Below are positions 26,865-35,798 of a stretch of DNA of 64,000 bases, in pieces. The number at the start of each line of letters is the position of its first letter. Within the stretch, counting starts at the first letter, position 1. The stretch spans positions 62,001 through 126,000 of the forward strand of contig CADAYD010000012.1 in assembly GCA_902791985.1 (NCBI GenBank), written 5' to 3'. Source of the stretch: an uncultured bacterium (GTDB lineage: Bacteria; Cyanobacteriota; Vampirovibrionia; Gastranaerophilales; Gastranaerophilaceae). Below the pieces are notes generated by a model. It searched no databases. It saw nothing but the letters and a program-made list of their open reading frames with translations, and was not told the DNA's origin. Made by a program: the position numbers and the translations under genes.

Positions 26865-28289
26865 ATGTACAATGTAAAATCACCTAAAGCAACAGAATTT
26901 ATAGATAATGAAGAAGTTTTATCGACTTTAAAATATGCGGATGAAAACAAAAATAATGCGCCGTTGATTGATAAAATTCTTGATAAGGCGAAACTTGGCA
27001 ATGGTTTGACACATAAAGAGGCCTCGGTTTTGCTTGCCTGTGAAATCCCCGAAAAAAATGAAGAAATCTATTCACTGGCAAAAAAAATTAAGCAGGAATA
27101 TTACGGGAACAGAATTGTGCTTTTTGCTCCGCTTTATTTGTCTAACTATTGCGTAAACGGTTGTGTATACTGCCCTTATCACGCTAAAAATACTCGTATT
27201 CCTCGTAAGAAAATGACTCAGGAGGAAATCAAGCAGGAAGTTATTGCGCTTCAAGATATGGGACACAAAAGGCTTGCGCTTGAAACAGGTGAAGATCCGG
27301 TAAATAATCCGATAGAATATGTTTTAGAATCTATTAAAACTATTTATTCGATTAATCATAAAAACGGAGCAATTCGTCGGGTGAACGTCAATATTGCAGC
27401 AACTACGGTTGAAAATTACCGAAAATTAAAAGATGCAGGTATTGGCACTTACATTTTATTTCAAGAAACTTATGATAAAGAGCGCTATGAAAGATTACAT
27501 CCGACAGGGCCTAAGCATAATTATGATTATCATACAGAGGCTATGGACAGAGCAATGCAGGGCGGAATTGATGATGTAGGAATGGGAGTTTTATTCGGAC
27601 TTTCAACTTATAAGTATGAATTTACAGCTTTATTGATGCACGCGGAACATTTAGAAGCTGTTTTTGGGGTAGGGCCTCATACGATTTCAGTACCTAGAAT
27701 AAGAAAGGCTGATGACATTGATCCGAGTTCATTCGAAAACGGAATAGATGATGATACATTTGCAAAAATAGTTGCTTGTATAAGAATAGCAGTACCTTAT
27801 ACCGGTATGATTATATCTACAAGAGAATCCGAAAAAACAAGAAAAAGAGTCTTAGATTTAGGAATTTCCCAGATTTCTGGGGGTTCAAAAACAAGTGTCG
27901 GCGGTTATGCGCACCCCGAAGATGAAACAGAGGAAGAAACTGCGCAATTTGATGTTGAAGACAGAAGAACATTAGACGAAGTAATCAGATGGCTAATGCA
28001 AATCGGGTATGTGCCGAGTTTTTGCACCGCTTGCTATAGAGCAGGAAGAACGGGTGACAGATTTATGGAAATCTGCAAAGACAAACAAATACACAACTTC
28101 TGCCATCCGAATGCACTTATTACATTAAAAGAATATTTGGAAGATTATGCATCGCCGGAAACAAAAAAAATCGGTTATGAACTTATTGAGAAAGAGTGTG
28201 GCAGTCTTGAAACATCGCAAGCTGTGATTGAAAAAACGCGCGAATACCTCGGAAAAATTGAGCACGGAGAGAGAGATTTCAGATTTTAA
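26865..28289 (+). CDS. hydG: [FeFe]-hydrogenase maturase HydG (tyrosine lyase, radical SAM)
   Basis: Cleaves tyrosine with a radical to supply CO and cyanide to the [FeFe]-hydrogenase H-cluster. The 474-residue protein has the C-x3-C-x2-C radical-SAM site (NYCVNGCVYCPYH, Cys near 96, 100, 103) and the HydG-specific C-terminal C-x2-C-x22-C site (FCTACYRAGRTGDRF then NFCHPNA, Cys near 387, 390, 413). ThiH lacks this second cluster motif, so HydG is the right assignment. Only GGAG, rather far (13 nt), precedes the ATG. HydE, HydF and the hydrogenase itself are not in the window. A strong two-way terminator follows. Confidence 0.96.
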   Translation: MYNVKSPKATEFIDNEEVLSTLKYADENKNNAPLIDKILDKAKLGNGLTHKEASVLLACEIPEKNEEIYSLAKKIKQEYYGNRIVLFAPLYLSNYCVNGCVYCPYHAKNTRIPRKKMTQEEIKQEVIALQDMGHKRLALETGEDPVNNPIEYVLESIKTIYSINHKNGAIRRVNVNIAATTVENYRKLKDAGIGTYILFQETYDKERYERLHPTGPKHNYDYHTEAMDRAMQGGIDDVGMGVLFGLSTYKYEFTALLMHAEHLEAVFGVGPHTISVPRIRKADDIDPSSFENGIDDDTFAKIVACIRIAVPYTGMIISTRESEKTRKRVLDLGISQISGGSKTSVGGYAHPEDETEEETAQFDVEDRRTLDEVIRWLMQIGYVPSFCTACYRAGRTGDRFMEICKDKQIHNFCHPNALITLKEYLEDYASPETKKIGYELIEKECGSLETSQAVIEKTREYLGKIEHGERDFRF

Positions 28290-28290
28290 A

Positions 28291-28323
28291 GAAAAACGCC
28301 TAAATGTTTAGGCGTTTTTCTTT
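28291..28323. terminator. Bidirectional intrinsic terminator
   Basis: A perfect 14-bp stem, GAAAAACGCCTAAA (28291-28304) with 28307-28320 and a 2-nt centre, with T-runs on both strands. It serves hydG and the convergent gene at 28322. Confidence 0.92.
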
Positions 28324-28726
28324 AGTCAAATTTCACACTGTATATATTCGCATCAAGTGGCTTTAATTCTGGGTGATTATTGCGGAATTGCTTAATTTTT
28401 ATATACAATTCCCCTTTTCTCATCCGTTGAAATTTTTCAATTACTTTTCTGAATTGGTCTTTTTCTGTTAATGGAACTGATAATCCTTTTTTGTCTGCCG
28501 ATAGAGTGTGTATCAATTTCCCATCTTTGTGGATTTTTTTATAGTTAATCACGAATTCGTCATAACCGAAATCATTAAAAACTTGTGCAACTTTTTTGTC
28601 AAAGATTTTCGCTTTCCAAGGTCTGTATTCGACTCCGTTAAAATAATTATGTGCTGCTTTGACAAAATTTTCAGATATGCCGATACCAAAAGCCGGCTGA
28701 TTGTTTATACTCAAAATTGTTTGCAT
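28322..28726 (-). CDS. Small lineage-type protein with N-terminal FG motif (paralogue B)
   Basis: A 134-residue paralogue of the gene at 995. It shares the N-terminal NQPAFGIGIS (F13-G14), a central N-D-FGYDEF segment, and a C-terminal helix FQRMRKGELYIK. It is basic, with no signal peptide or membrane span. AAAGGAG lies 8 nt before the ATG on the minus strand. It stands alone between hydG and thrS. Function unknown. Having two diverged copies in one 64-kb window suggests a sizeable family in this genome. Confidence 0.75.
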   Translation of the reverse strand: MQTILSINNQPAFGIGISENFVKAAHNYFNGVEYRPWKAKIFDKKVAQVFNDFGYDEFVINYKKIHKDGKLIHTLSADKKGLSVPLTEKDQFRKVIEKFQRMRKGELYIKIKQFRNNHPELKPLDANIYSVKFD

Positions 28727-28811
28727 AATTTATACTCCTTTATTATTACAAAACGCGTAAATTTTTTTTTTGCTATATAATATCTTTGTACTTGTTAAGG
28801 GGATCCACCCT

Positions 28812-28864
28812 GAGGGTAAATTTAGGTTTTTCGATGTAACGATTGCCGTATTAAATTCACCCCA
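28812..28864 (+). promoter_or_regulatory. Structured thrS leader with possible tRNA-Thr anticodon mimic
   Basis: GGGTAAATTTA (28814-28824) pairs with TAAATTCACCC (28852-28862) at 10 of 11 positions. The loop holds a small stem TCG/CGA enclosing ATGTAA (28831-28842), which contains UGU followed by AA, like the anticodon and 3' side of a tRNA-Thr(UGU) loop. The stem ends about 10 nt before the thrS ribosome site. E. coli ThrRS represses its own mRNA through such a mimic; here this is inference. Confidence 0.4.
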
Positions 28865-28888
28865 AAGGATAGAAAAGGAAAATTGAAT

Positions 28889-30691
28889 ATGGAAAAGAAC
28901 AACGAAACCTTGTCGATTTTAAGACACTCGACATCTCACATTATGGCGCAGGCTGTTCAAAGTTTATTCCCGAATGCAAAACTGGCTATCGGACCATCTA
29001 CTGCTGAAGGGTTTTACTATGACTTTGATTTAACTGATGGTCATGCTTTCACTCAGGAAGATTTAGACAAAATCGAAGAAAAAATGAAAGAAATTGTTAA
29101 ACAAAATCTTACCTTTGAAAGATATGAAATTCCTGATGTCCAAGCGCAGATTGATGAATTCAAATCACAGGGAGAAATTTACAAAGCGGAACTTTTAGAA
29201 GAACACCGCAATGACAACCCAACTTTGTATATCACAAAAGACAAAGACGGAAATGCACTGTTTAACGACCTTTGTGCAGGACCTCACTTGCCAAACACTT
29301 CATATATAAAGGCTAATGCATTCAAATTGTTAAAAGTCGCAGGCGCATACTGGCGAGGCAACGAAAAAAATAAAATGCTTCAAAGAATTTATGCAACGGC
29401 ATATTGGAACAAAGAAGATTTACAGGCATATTTGACATTCTTGGAAGAAGCAGAAAAACGTGACCACAGAAAACTCGGCAAACAGTTAGACCTATTCTCT
29501 ACCCGTGAAGAAATGGGCGGAGGGCTTGTGTTGTGGCATCCGAATTTGGCTTGTGTCCGTGAACAAATCGAAAATTACTGGAGAGAAGAACATCGCAAAA
29601 GAGGTTATGTAATTGTTAACACTCCTCAAATTGCAAAATCGACTCTTTGGGAAATTTCAGGACATATGGACCATTACAAAGAAAATATGTTCTTTGTTCA
29701 AAAAGATGAAGATAGTGATGACCAATATGTTGTCAAACCTATGAACTGTCCGTTCCACATTCTGATTTATCAGGCAAATCGATATTCATACCGTTCGCTG
29801 CCGTTAAGAATGGCAGAACTTGGTACGGTTTACCGTAAAGAAAAATCAGGCGCACTTTCAGGTTTAACAAGGGTTCAAGGTTTTACGCAGGATGATGCCC
29901 ATATCTTCTGTACTCCTGAGCAGTTGGTTGATGAAATCAACGCTATTATTGATTTTGTTGCAGATACGATGGCTATATTCAATATGGAATTTGAAGTAGA
30001 ACTTTCTACTCGTCCTGAAAGTTTTGTCGGCGAAATCGAAAATTGGAACAAAGCAGAAGCTGGTTTGAAAGAAGCAATGGAACGCCGAGGAATGAAATAC
30101 GACATCAACGAAGGCGATGGCGCTTTCTATGGCCCGAAAATTGACTTTAAGGTCAAAGATGCTATCGGCAGAACTTGGCAGTGTGCTACAATTCAGTTAG
30201 ACTTTAATTTACCGGCAAGATTTGATATCAAATATCAGGATAAAGACGGTCAGTTAAAAACTCCGTTGATGTTGCACAGAGTAATTTTCGGTTCTATGGA
30301 AAGATTCCATGGTATCTTAATTGAACACTATGCCGGTGCATTCCCTACATGGCTTGCTCCGACGCAGGTGAACGTTGTTCCGATTTCTAACGACAAACAT
30401 ACTGATTATGCAGAAAGTGTTTACAAAAAACTTCGTGCAGTTGGTATAAGAGCATCATTAGATGACCGTTCCGAGTCAATGAATTACAAGATAAGAGAAT
30501 CACTGCAGGATAAAAAGATTCCTTATGTCTGTGTAGTCGGTGACAGAGAGGCTCAGGAAGGTACCGTTGCCGTTCGTGCAAGAGGTATCGGTCAAATTGG
30601 CACATTCAATGTAGATGAATTTATTTCAAAAATTGAAGAAGAAATAAAATCAAGAGCAAACCAGTCTTTTGCTAAAAAAGATGAAGAATAA
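28889..30691 (+). CDS. thrS: Threonine-tRNA ligase, lacking the TGS domain
   Basis: Charges tRNA-Thr. The start is ATG at 28889 behind AAAAGGAA; a TTG two codons earlier is rejected. The 600-residue protein begins directly in the editing domain (LRHSTSHIMAQAV, H-x3-H near residues 12-16, and AGPHLPNTSYI with its Cys near 130), so the usual N-terminal TGS domain of about 60 residues is absent. The class II core follows: motif 2 around YRKEKSGALSGLTRVQGF, zinc ligands including MNCPFH, motif 3 near LMLHRVIFGSMERF. The anticodon-binding domain is C-terminal (VVPISNDKH). A structured leader precedes it and a strong terminator follows. Confidence 0.96.
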   Translation: MEKNNETLSILRHSTSHIMAQAVQSLFPNAKLAIGPSTAEGFYYDFDLTDGHAFTQEDLDKIEEKMKEIVKQNLTFERYEIPDVQAQIDEFKSQGEIYKAELLEEHRNDNPTLYITKDKDGNALFNDLCAGPHLPNTSYIKANAFKLLKVAGAYWRGNEKNKMLQRIYATAYWNKEDLQAYLTFLEEAEKRDHRKLGKQLDLFSTREEMGGGLVLWHPNLACVREQIENYWREEHRKRGYVIVNTPQIAKSTLWEISGHMDHYKENMFFVQKDEDSDDQYVVKPMNCPFHILIYQANRYSYRSLPLRMAELGTVYRKEKSGALSGLTRVQGFTQDDAHIFCTPEQLVDEINAIIDFVADTMAIFNMEFEVELSTRPESFVGEIENWNKAEAGLKEAMERRGMKYDINEGDGAFYGPKIDFKVKDAIGRTWQCATIQLDFNLPARFDIKYQDKDGQLKTPLMLHRVIFGSMERFHGILIEHYAGAFPTWLAPTQVNVVPISNDKHTDYAESVYKKLRAVGIRASLDDRSESMNYKIRESLQDKKIPYVCVVGDREAQEGTVAVRARGIGQIGTFNVDEFISKIEEEIKSRANQSFAKKDEE

Positions 30692-30707
30692 TTAGCAAAA
30701 CTAATTT

Positions 30708-30745
30708 AACGCGGGCGTTTTTCGAAATAGAAAAACGCCCGCGTT
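30708..30745 (+). terminator. Intrinsic terminator after thrS
   Basis: A perfect 16-bp G+C-rich stem: AACGCGGGCGTTTTTC (30708-30723) with 30730-30745, 6-nt loop. It lies 17 nt past the thrS stop. Confidence 0.88.
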
Positions 30746-30757
30746 AGTTAATAAAAA

Positions 30758-30808
30758 AGATTCTTCGCTAATGTTCGGAATGACGTTTTAAGCGAAGAAT
30801 CTTCTTTA
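30758..30808. terminator. Second hairpin between convergent thrS and ppdK
   Basis: AGATTCTTCGCT (30758-30769) pairs with AGCGAAGAATCT (30791-30802) around a 21-nt loop, with A/T runs on both sides. It can terminate the minus-strand ppdK transcript. Confidence 0.7.
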
Positions 30809-30841
30809 TTATGGTTGAACTTTTTTAGTTCTACATTATAT

Positions 30842-33443
30842 TTATTTTACCCCAGCGGCTTTTTTACATTCGATTACTGCCTGTGCTGCAGCAAGTCTTG
30901 CTTGTGGCACTCTGTACGGGGAGCAAGATACATAGTTCAACCCGATTTTGTGAGCATATTTTACAGAATCAGGATCTCCACCGTGTTCACCGCAAATACC
31001 GCCGACTAAGCGAGAATTAGCTTCTCTACCTTCATTTATAGACATCTCAATAAGTCTGCCTACTCCGTTGAAGTCTAAAGTTACAAACGGGTTCCAAGGT
31101 AAAATCTTCTGTTCTACATAGTTTTTGAGGAATTTACCTTCAGCATCATCTCTTGAGTATCCAAATGTCATTTGAGTCAAGTCATTTGTACCGTAAGAGA
31201 AAAATTCTGCTTCTGTTGCAATTTCTTTAGCCGTCAATGCAGCACGAGGAATTTCAATCATTGTACCGAATTTGTACTCTAATTTAACTCCTTTTTCCTG
31301 CATAACTTGTTCTGCAACGCTTACCAATGTAGCTTTAGCAGTCTTTAATTCGTTGATGTGACCGATAAGAGGAATCATAATCCATGGTTGGATTTTGTGA
31401 CCTTCTTTAGTTAAATCACAGCATGCTTCAAAGATTGCTCTAACCTGCATTTCGTTGATTTCAGGATAAGTTAAACCTAAACGGCAGCCTCTTAGACCCA
31501 TCATCGGGTTAGATTCCGATAAGTTTTCAACGATTTCAAGCATTTTTTCGTCTTCTGCGTAATCTTGACCTAAAGCTTTTTTAGTTGCAACTTTTTCAAC
31601 TAATTCAATCTTAGAAGGTAAGAATTCATGTAAAGGCGGGTCAAGCAAACGAACCGTAAGAGGTTTGTCACCTAATGCTTTGAACATTGCATAGAAATCT
31701 GAGTATTGCATTGGAAGTAAGTGAGAAAGTGCTTCTTTTCTTGCTTCTGTTGTACCTGCAATAATCATTTCCTTCAGCACCAAATTTGATAGCGTTTTCG
31801 ATATCTTTTGGAGTATCAGCATTTGCTTCAACGTGAAGTTCTTTGATTTCGTTAACCCAATTGAAGAATGTTTCAAAGTCGGCATCAATACCTGCTTCAA
31901 CAAGCTCAATTGCGCCTTCCATAACTTCACCTGTTCCGCCGTCTAATGAGATAATATCATTTTTGTGGAATACAGTACCATCTGCACAAGTTATTGTTTC
32001 GTTTGCTAAATCAATTTTTAGGTCTTCACAACCTGAAACGCATGGTTTTCCCATACCTTTAGCAACAACTGCTGCGTGAGAGGTTGCACCACCTCTGAGT
32101 GTTAAAACACCTTGAGAAACTGCCATTCCGTGAATATCATCAGGGCAGGTTTCAATTCTGACTAAGATAACCTTTTCCCCTGCTTCACCGCGTCTTGCTG
32201 CTTCTTCGGTATCGAATACGATTTTACCTACAGCCGCACCAGGAGATGCGTTTACACCTTTTGAAACTTTGTGCGAATGTTTAACTTTATCAGGATTAAA
32301 GCAAGGCAATAATACTTGGTAAACTGAATAAGGATCTACCTGCATAATTGCTTCTTCTTTAGAAATAATACCTTCATTGTACATGTCAACGGCAATTTTA
32401 ATTGCTGCTTTAGCGGTTCTTTTACCGTTACGTGTTTGAAGAATCCATAATTTGCCCCGTTCAACGGTAAATTCCATATCCTGAACATCGTGGTAACCTT
32501 TTTCAAGTTGTTTTGCAATATTTACATATTGAGCGTAAATATCAGGCATATCAGTTTCAAGTTCAGAAATTTGTTTTGGAGTTCTGATACCTGCAACAAC
32601 GTCTTCACCTTGTGCATTTACTAAATATTCACCATAGAATTTGTTTTCGCCTGTAGCAGGGTTACGAGTAAATGAAACACCTGTAGCACAGTCGTTGCCC
32701 ATGTTTCCGAATACCATTGTCTGAACGTTAACTGCAGTTCCAAAGTTATGATCTATTTTATTCATGTTTCTGTATGCAACTGCACGAGGAATATTCCAAG
32801 AACGGAATACAGCTTCGATTGCTTCTTGCAGTTGAACGTATGGGTCTTGCGGGAATTCTTTACCCGTTACTTCTTTAATTGTTTGTTTATAAACAGGGAT
32901 TAAAGATTTCCAGCCTTCTGCAGAGATTTGAGTATCTTCTGTTACGCCTTCTCTTGCTTTGACTTTTTCAACTTCTGATTCAAAGTATTTTTGTCTGTCC
33001 ATTTCCCAAGCAACAGATCCAAACATAGTTAAAAATCTTCTGTATGAATCGTAGCAGAAGCGAGGGTTGTTAGTTAATTTAACCATTGCTTCTACTGTTT
33101 CATCATTTAAACCTAAATTAAGGATAGTTTCCATCATCCCCGGCATTGAAACTCTAGCGCCGGAACGAACAGATACTAACAAAGGATTAGTTGAATCACC
33201 GAATTTTTTACCGGCTTGAGCTTCAACTTCTTTTAAGTAATATTTTACTTCATCCATCAAACCTTCAGGCATTTTGTTCCCGTTGTTGATGTATTCCATA
33301 CAGGTTGCTGTAGTGATTGTCAGTCCCGGAGGAACCGGAAGCCCTAAATTGGTCATTTCTGCGAGGTTAGCGCCTTTGCCGCCTAATTCGGCACGCATGT
33401 GAGCATTACCCTCTCTGAAAAGCCATACTCTTTTTTCTGTCAT
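30842..33443 (-). pseudogene. ppdK: Pyruvate, phosphate dikinase interrupted by a short deletion
   Basis: PpdK interconverts pyruvate, ATP and phosphate with phosphoenolpyruvate, AMP and pyrophosphate. The N-terminal part (33443 to about 31771) is normal: nucleotide-binding domain from MTEKRVWLF, and the phospho-His segment LRGGATSHAAVVAKGMG. It then reads KFGAEG and should continue IGLCRTEHMF, but the frame jumps to KEMIIAGTTEARKEAL, which continues to a normal C-terminus (GTNDLTQMTFGYSRDD, VGGICGEHGGDP). About 60 nt, not a multiple of three, are missing between short GAAGG copies, removing a universally conserved PEP-site Arg and shifting the frame. The first frame stops at 31668. AAAGGAG precedes the ATG. 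This is either a true null allele or an assembly error. Confidence 0.88.
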
Positions 33444-33596
33444 AATTTTCTTTCTCCTTTTAAATATTTAAAAAGTGTTACGTTATATCCTTTTATGACA
33501 AAATCGTATCATAAACAAGGTTTATAAAAAATATCTCATTAAAAATTTTTACATAATATCGTACTTTTAAAGGGCAAAAATTTTTTTTTAATGATT

Positions 33597-33608
33597 TATA
33601 ATGTTGAT
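33597..33608 (+). promoter_or_regulatory. Leaderless -10 element
   Basis: TATAAT at 33597-33602, exactly 6 nt before the ATG at 33609. There is no ribosome site. This placement decides the start over an in-frame ATG at 33591, which lies upstream of the -10. Confidence 0.6.
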
Positions 33609-34271
33609 ATGGATAACAATACACACAAAAATATTTTTAATACCGGTATGTTTATGCGTGATAACGGAATATCTCCGGCAAATCCTTTTAATGGAAAGGT
33701 TGCTGCGCAGATAAAAAATGGTTCTAAGCGTCTTAACGGTTACGATTCTACTATTTTAAACAGCTCAAAGTTTGATGAAGCGGAAGAACAAGAATTGAGT
33801 ATTGATTACCGTATAAAAGAAAAAGAACAGGCAATAAAAGATTTGGATGAAAAAATTAAGCTTGCGGATAATTATGGAACACAAAATGAAGCTTTAGGTT
33901 TAAAGGCTAAGCGCCAACGATATCTTGGAGAACTTACATCTCTGGAAAAACAGCGTGCATATGGTGGACGAGTTCTTGGGGATAAAGAAAAATTATTCAA
34001 TGAAACTTTAAAAGAAAAAATGCCTTTGTTATACAATGTTCAATCTTTTGTTTCAAGAAAAATTCTTGCAAAAATCTCTAAGAAATTTAATTCTGTTGTT
34101 GCTTTGAGTGATTCATTAGAACAGTTATCTAAAATAAGCAGAAGTGTGGATGAACTAATGGATATGAATATTCCATATGGAGAAAAAGGTCAAAATTACG
34201 AGAAACTTACAAATTATCTAAGTAAAGCAAACGCTATACATTCAAAGATTTCAAAAACATTAAGACATTAA
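33609..34271 (+). CDS. Coiled-coil protein of unknown function
   Basis: A 220-residue soluble protein. The start is taken as ATG at 33609 because a -10 hexamer overlaps the region just upstream; this removes six residues from the longest frame. The N-terminus has NPFNGKVA, a possible variant of the F-x-G tag. Residues about 60-125 are strongly charged with heptad character (KEKEQAIKDLDEKIKL), a likely coiled coil. A second helical region (SFVSRKILAKISKKF) and a C-terminal helix follow. No membrane span, metal or nucleotide motif is seen. It is convergent with, and nearly touches, the TPR gene at 34273. Confidence 0.65.
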   Translation: MDNNTHKNIFNTGMFMRDNGISPANPFNGKVAAQIKNGSKRLNGYDSTILNSSKFDEAEEQELSIDYRIKEKEQAIKDLDEKIKLADNYGTQNEALGLKAKRQRYLGELTSLEKQRAYGGRVLGDKEKLFNETLKEKMPLLYNVQSFVSRKILAKISKKFNSVVALSDSLEQLSKISRSVDELMDMNIPYGEKGQNYEKLTNYLSKANAIHSKISKTLRH

Positions 34272-34272
34272 T

Positions 34273-34842
34273 TTATTTATTTATATCTTGTACTAATCCT
34301 TGAATATGTTTTTTGACGGCAGGGGTAATAATTAAATCGGGTTCAGCCATCACAAAATCATCAAGAGTTGTAATAGCTTGTTTTTTATTGCCGTTTTGCT
34401 CTTGAAGTAGTCCAACCATTACTTTTGCTACAGGATTTTTACTTATTTCTGATTGATATTTTGATAATTTTTCTTGAATTTTGCCAAGTTGAGCATAGCA
34501 TTTTGCAAGATTTTCATAAAATTCAAAATTCAGGCTGTACTGAGTTAATGCATCTTCAAAACATCCGAGAGCAAGTTCCGGATATCCAATGATTAAATAT
34601 GCTTTACCTAAATTATTTAAATATATCGCTGTAGATTGAGCATTGGAATTTAGGCTTATTGCAATTTTAAATTCTTGAATTGCAGCATAGTAGCATTTTT
34701 CTTCCATATATACTATGCCCATATTATTATGGCTCCAAGCGTTTTTTTCAGGGTCAATCGTATATGTAACAATAGTTCCGGGTTTAGATATTGCCGGAAG
34801 TACGGTGAAAAATAATGCAATTATAATAAGCCACTTTTTCAT
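34273..34842 (-). CDS. Exported TPR-repeat protein
   Basis: A 189-residue protein with a signal peptide (MKKWLIIIALFFTVLPAIS-KP). Tandem TPR-like helix pairs follow at about 36-140, with typical patterns such as AWSHNNMGIVYMEEKCYYAAI, YLNNLGKAYLIIGYPELAL and FYENLAKCYAQLGKI. TPR domains act as protein-binding scaffolds; the periplasmic partner is unknown. AAAAAGG precedes the ATG. It heads a row of minus-strand genes but its spacing to the next suggests separate transcription. Two other exported or membrane TPR proteins lie in the window (36754, 51088). Confidence 0.8.
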   Translation of the reverse strand: MKKWLIIIALFFTVLPAISKPGTIVTYTIDPEKNAWSHNNMGIVYMEEKCYYAAIQEFKIAISLNSNAQSTAIYLNNLGKAYLIIGYPELALGCFEDALTQYSLNFEFYENLAKCYAQLGKIQEKLSKYQSEISKNPVAKVMVGLLQEQNGNKKQAITTLDDFVMAEPDLIITPAVKKHIQGLVQDINK

Positions 34843-34869
34843 ATAAACCTTTTTAATAATAAATTTTAT

Positions 34870-35793
34870 TTATTCAATATTGAATTCAAGACCTTCGTAA
34901 GCCATATATATATTTTTGTTTTGAGAAGTGTACAATTCTTTTATTCTTTCAAGCTTTGAATCATCATAAGCCGGTGAATAATGGAAAAATACAAGATTCT
35001 TTGCATTTGTTTGGCGCATTGCTTCCATTGCCATTTCGTATGTGGAATGTCCATATCCTTGCTTTGGCGAATGAGGGTTTAAATAATCCTCAGTGGTATA
35101 TTGAGCATCATGAATGAGTAAGTCACAATTTTTTGCAAACTCAATGAATTTTTTATCTCCTCCGAAATAGCTTTCTTTATCTGTCGCATAAATAAGACTT
35201 TTGTTCTTATAGTTGATTTTATAAATTATTACCCCGTTTTGCGGATGTACATAGGATTTGTAAAATTCAACCAGTACATCTCCTTCATCCTGTGCTGCCT
35301 CTGTTTTTTTTACTAATTGAGGTGTAGAGTTAGGTTTAAATAATATTACATAATCTTCTCTTATATCATGAATATTCAGTTCACAATTTATATCATCCAA
35401 ATCAAGTGGAAATGTTTTACCAAAAACAAGTTTAGATAGATTTTCTTTTAAATCCGCACTGTTGTCACCTTCCCCAAAGATATCGATTTGAGCGGAGTTT
35501 ATGTGCATTGGTTTGAAAAACGTCAACCCCAGCAAATGATCCTGATGAATGTGAGAGAGCAAAATGGATGTTCTCACAGAGGGTCTGTCTTTGACTTCCA
35601 GAGCAGATGAAATATATTTTTCAAACAATTCATTCCCGACTTTAACTATACCCGTACCGGCATCAAGTATTATATTATGACCGCCTGCTTCTATTTCTAC
35701 ACAAGATGTATTTCCTCCATACTGTAGAAATTTCTTATCCGCAACCGGAAAACTGCCTCTTACACCTCTGAATTTTACTTTAAAATCTTCCAT
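34870..35793 (-). CDS. Metallo-beta-lactamase-fold hydrolase
   Basis: A 307-residue cytoplasmic hydrolase with the MBL signature LLSHIHQDHLLGL (H-x-H-x-D-H, near residue 80), the N-terminal FRGVRGSFPV and GGNTSCVEI start, and later metal or acid residues in LIYATDKESY, IHDAQYT and GYGHSTYEMAM. This set is typical of the phosphodiesterase-like MBL group related to PhnP and cyclic-nucleotide phosphodiesterases. The start is ATG at 35793 behind AAGGTG; an in-frame GTG at 35802 overlaps that ribosome site and the upstream stop. It is co-transcribed with the phosphoesterase gene upstream. The exact substrate is not evident. Confidence 0.85.
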   Translation of the reverse strand: MEDFKVKFRGVRGSFPVADKKFLQYGGNTSCVEIEAGGHNIILDAGTGIVKVGNELFEKYISSALEVKDRPSVRTSILLSHIHQDHLLGLTFFKPMHINSAQIDIFGEGDNSADLKENLSKLVFGKTFPLDLDDINCELNIHDIREDYVILFKPNSTPQLVKKTEAAQDEGDVLVEFYKSYVHPQNGVIIYKINYKNKSLIYATDKESYFGGDKKFIEFAKNCDLLIHDAQYTTEDYLNPHSPKQGYGHSTYEMAMEAMRQTNAKNLVFFHYSPAYDDSKLERIKELYTSQNKNIYMAYEGLEFNIE

Positions 35794-35798
35794 AATTA

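Noticed and set aside
28740-28812. AGGGTGG on the minus strand resembling the T-box antiterminator core
   Set aside because: The consensus continues ACCGCG, which is absent. On that strand it would precede a small hypothetical gene, not an amino-acid gene, and no terminator/antiterminator pair or specifier stem is visible.
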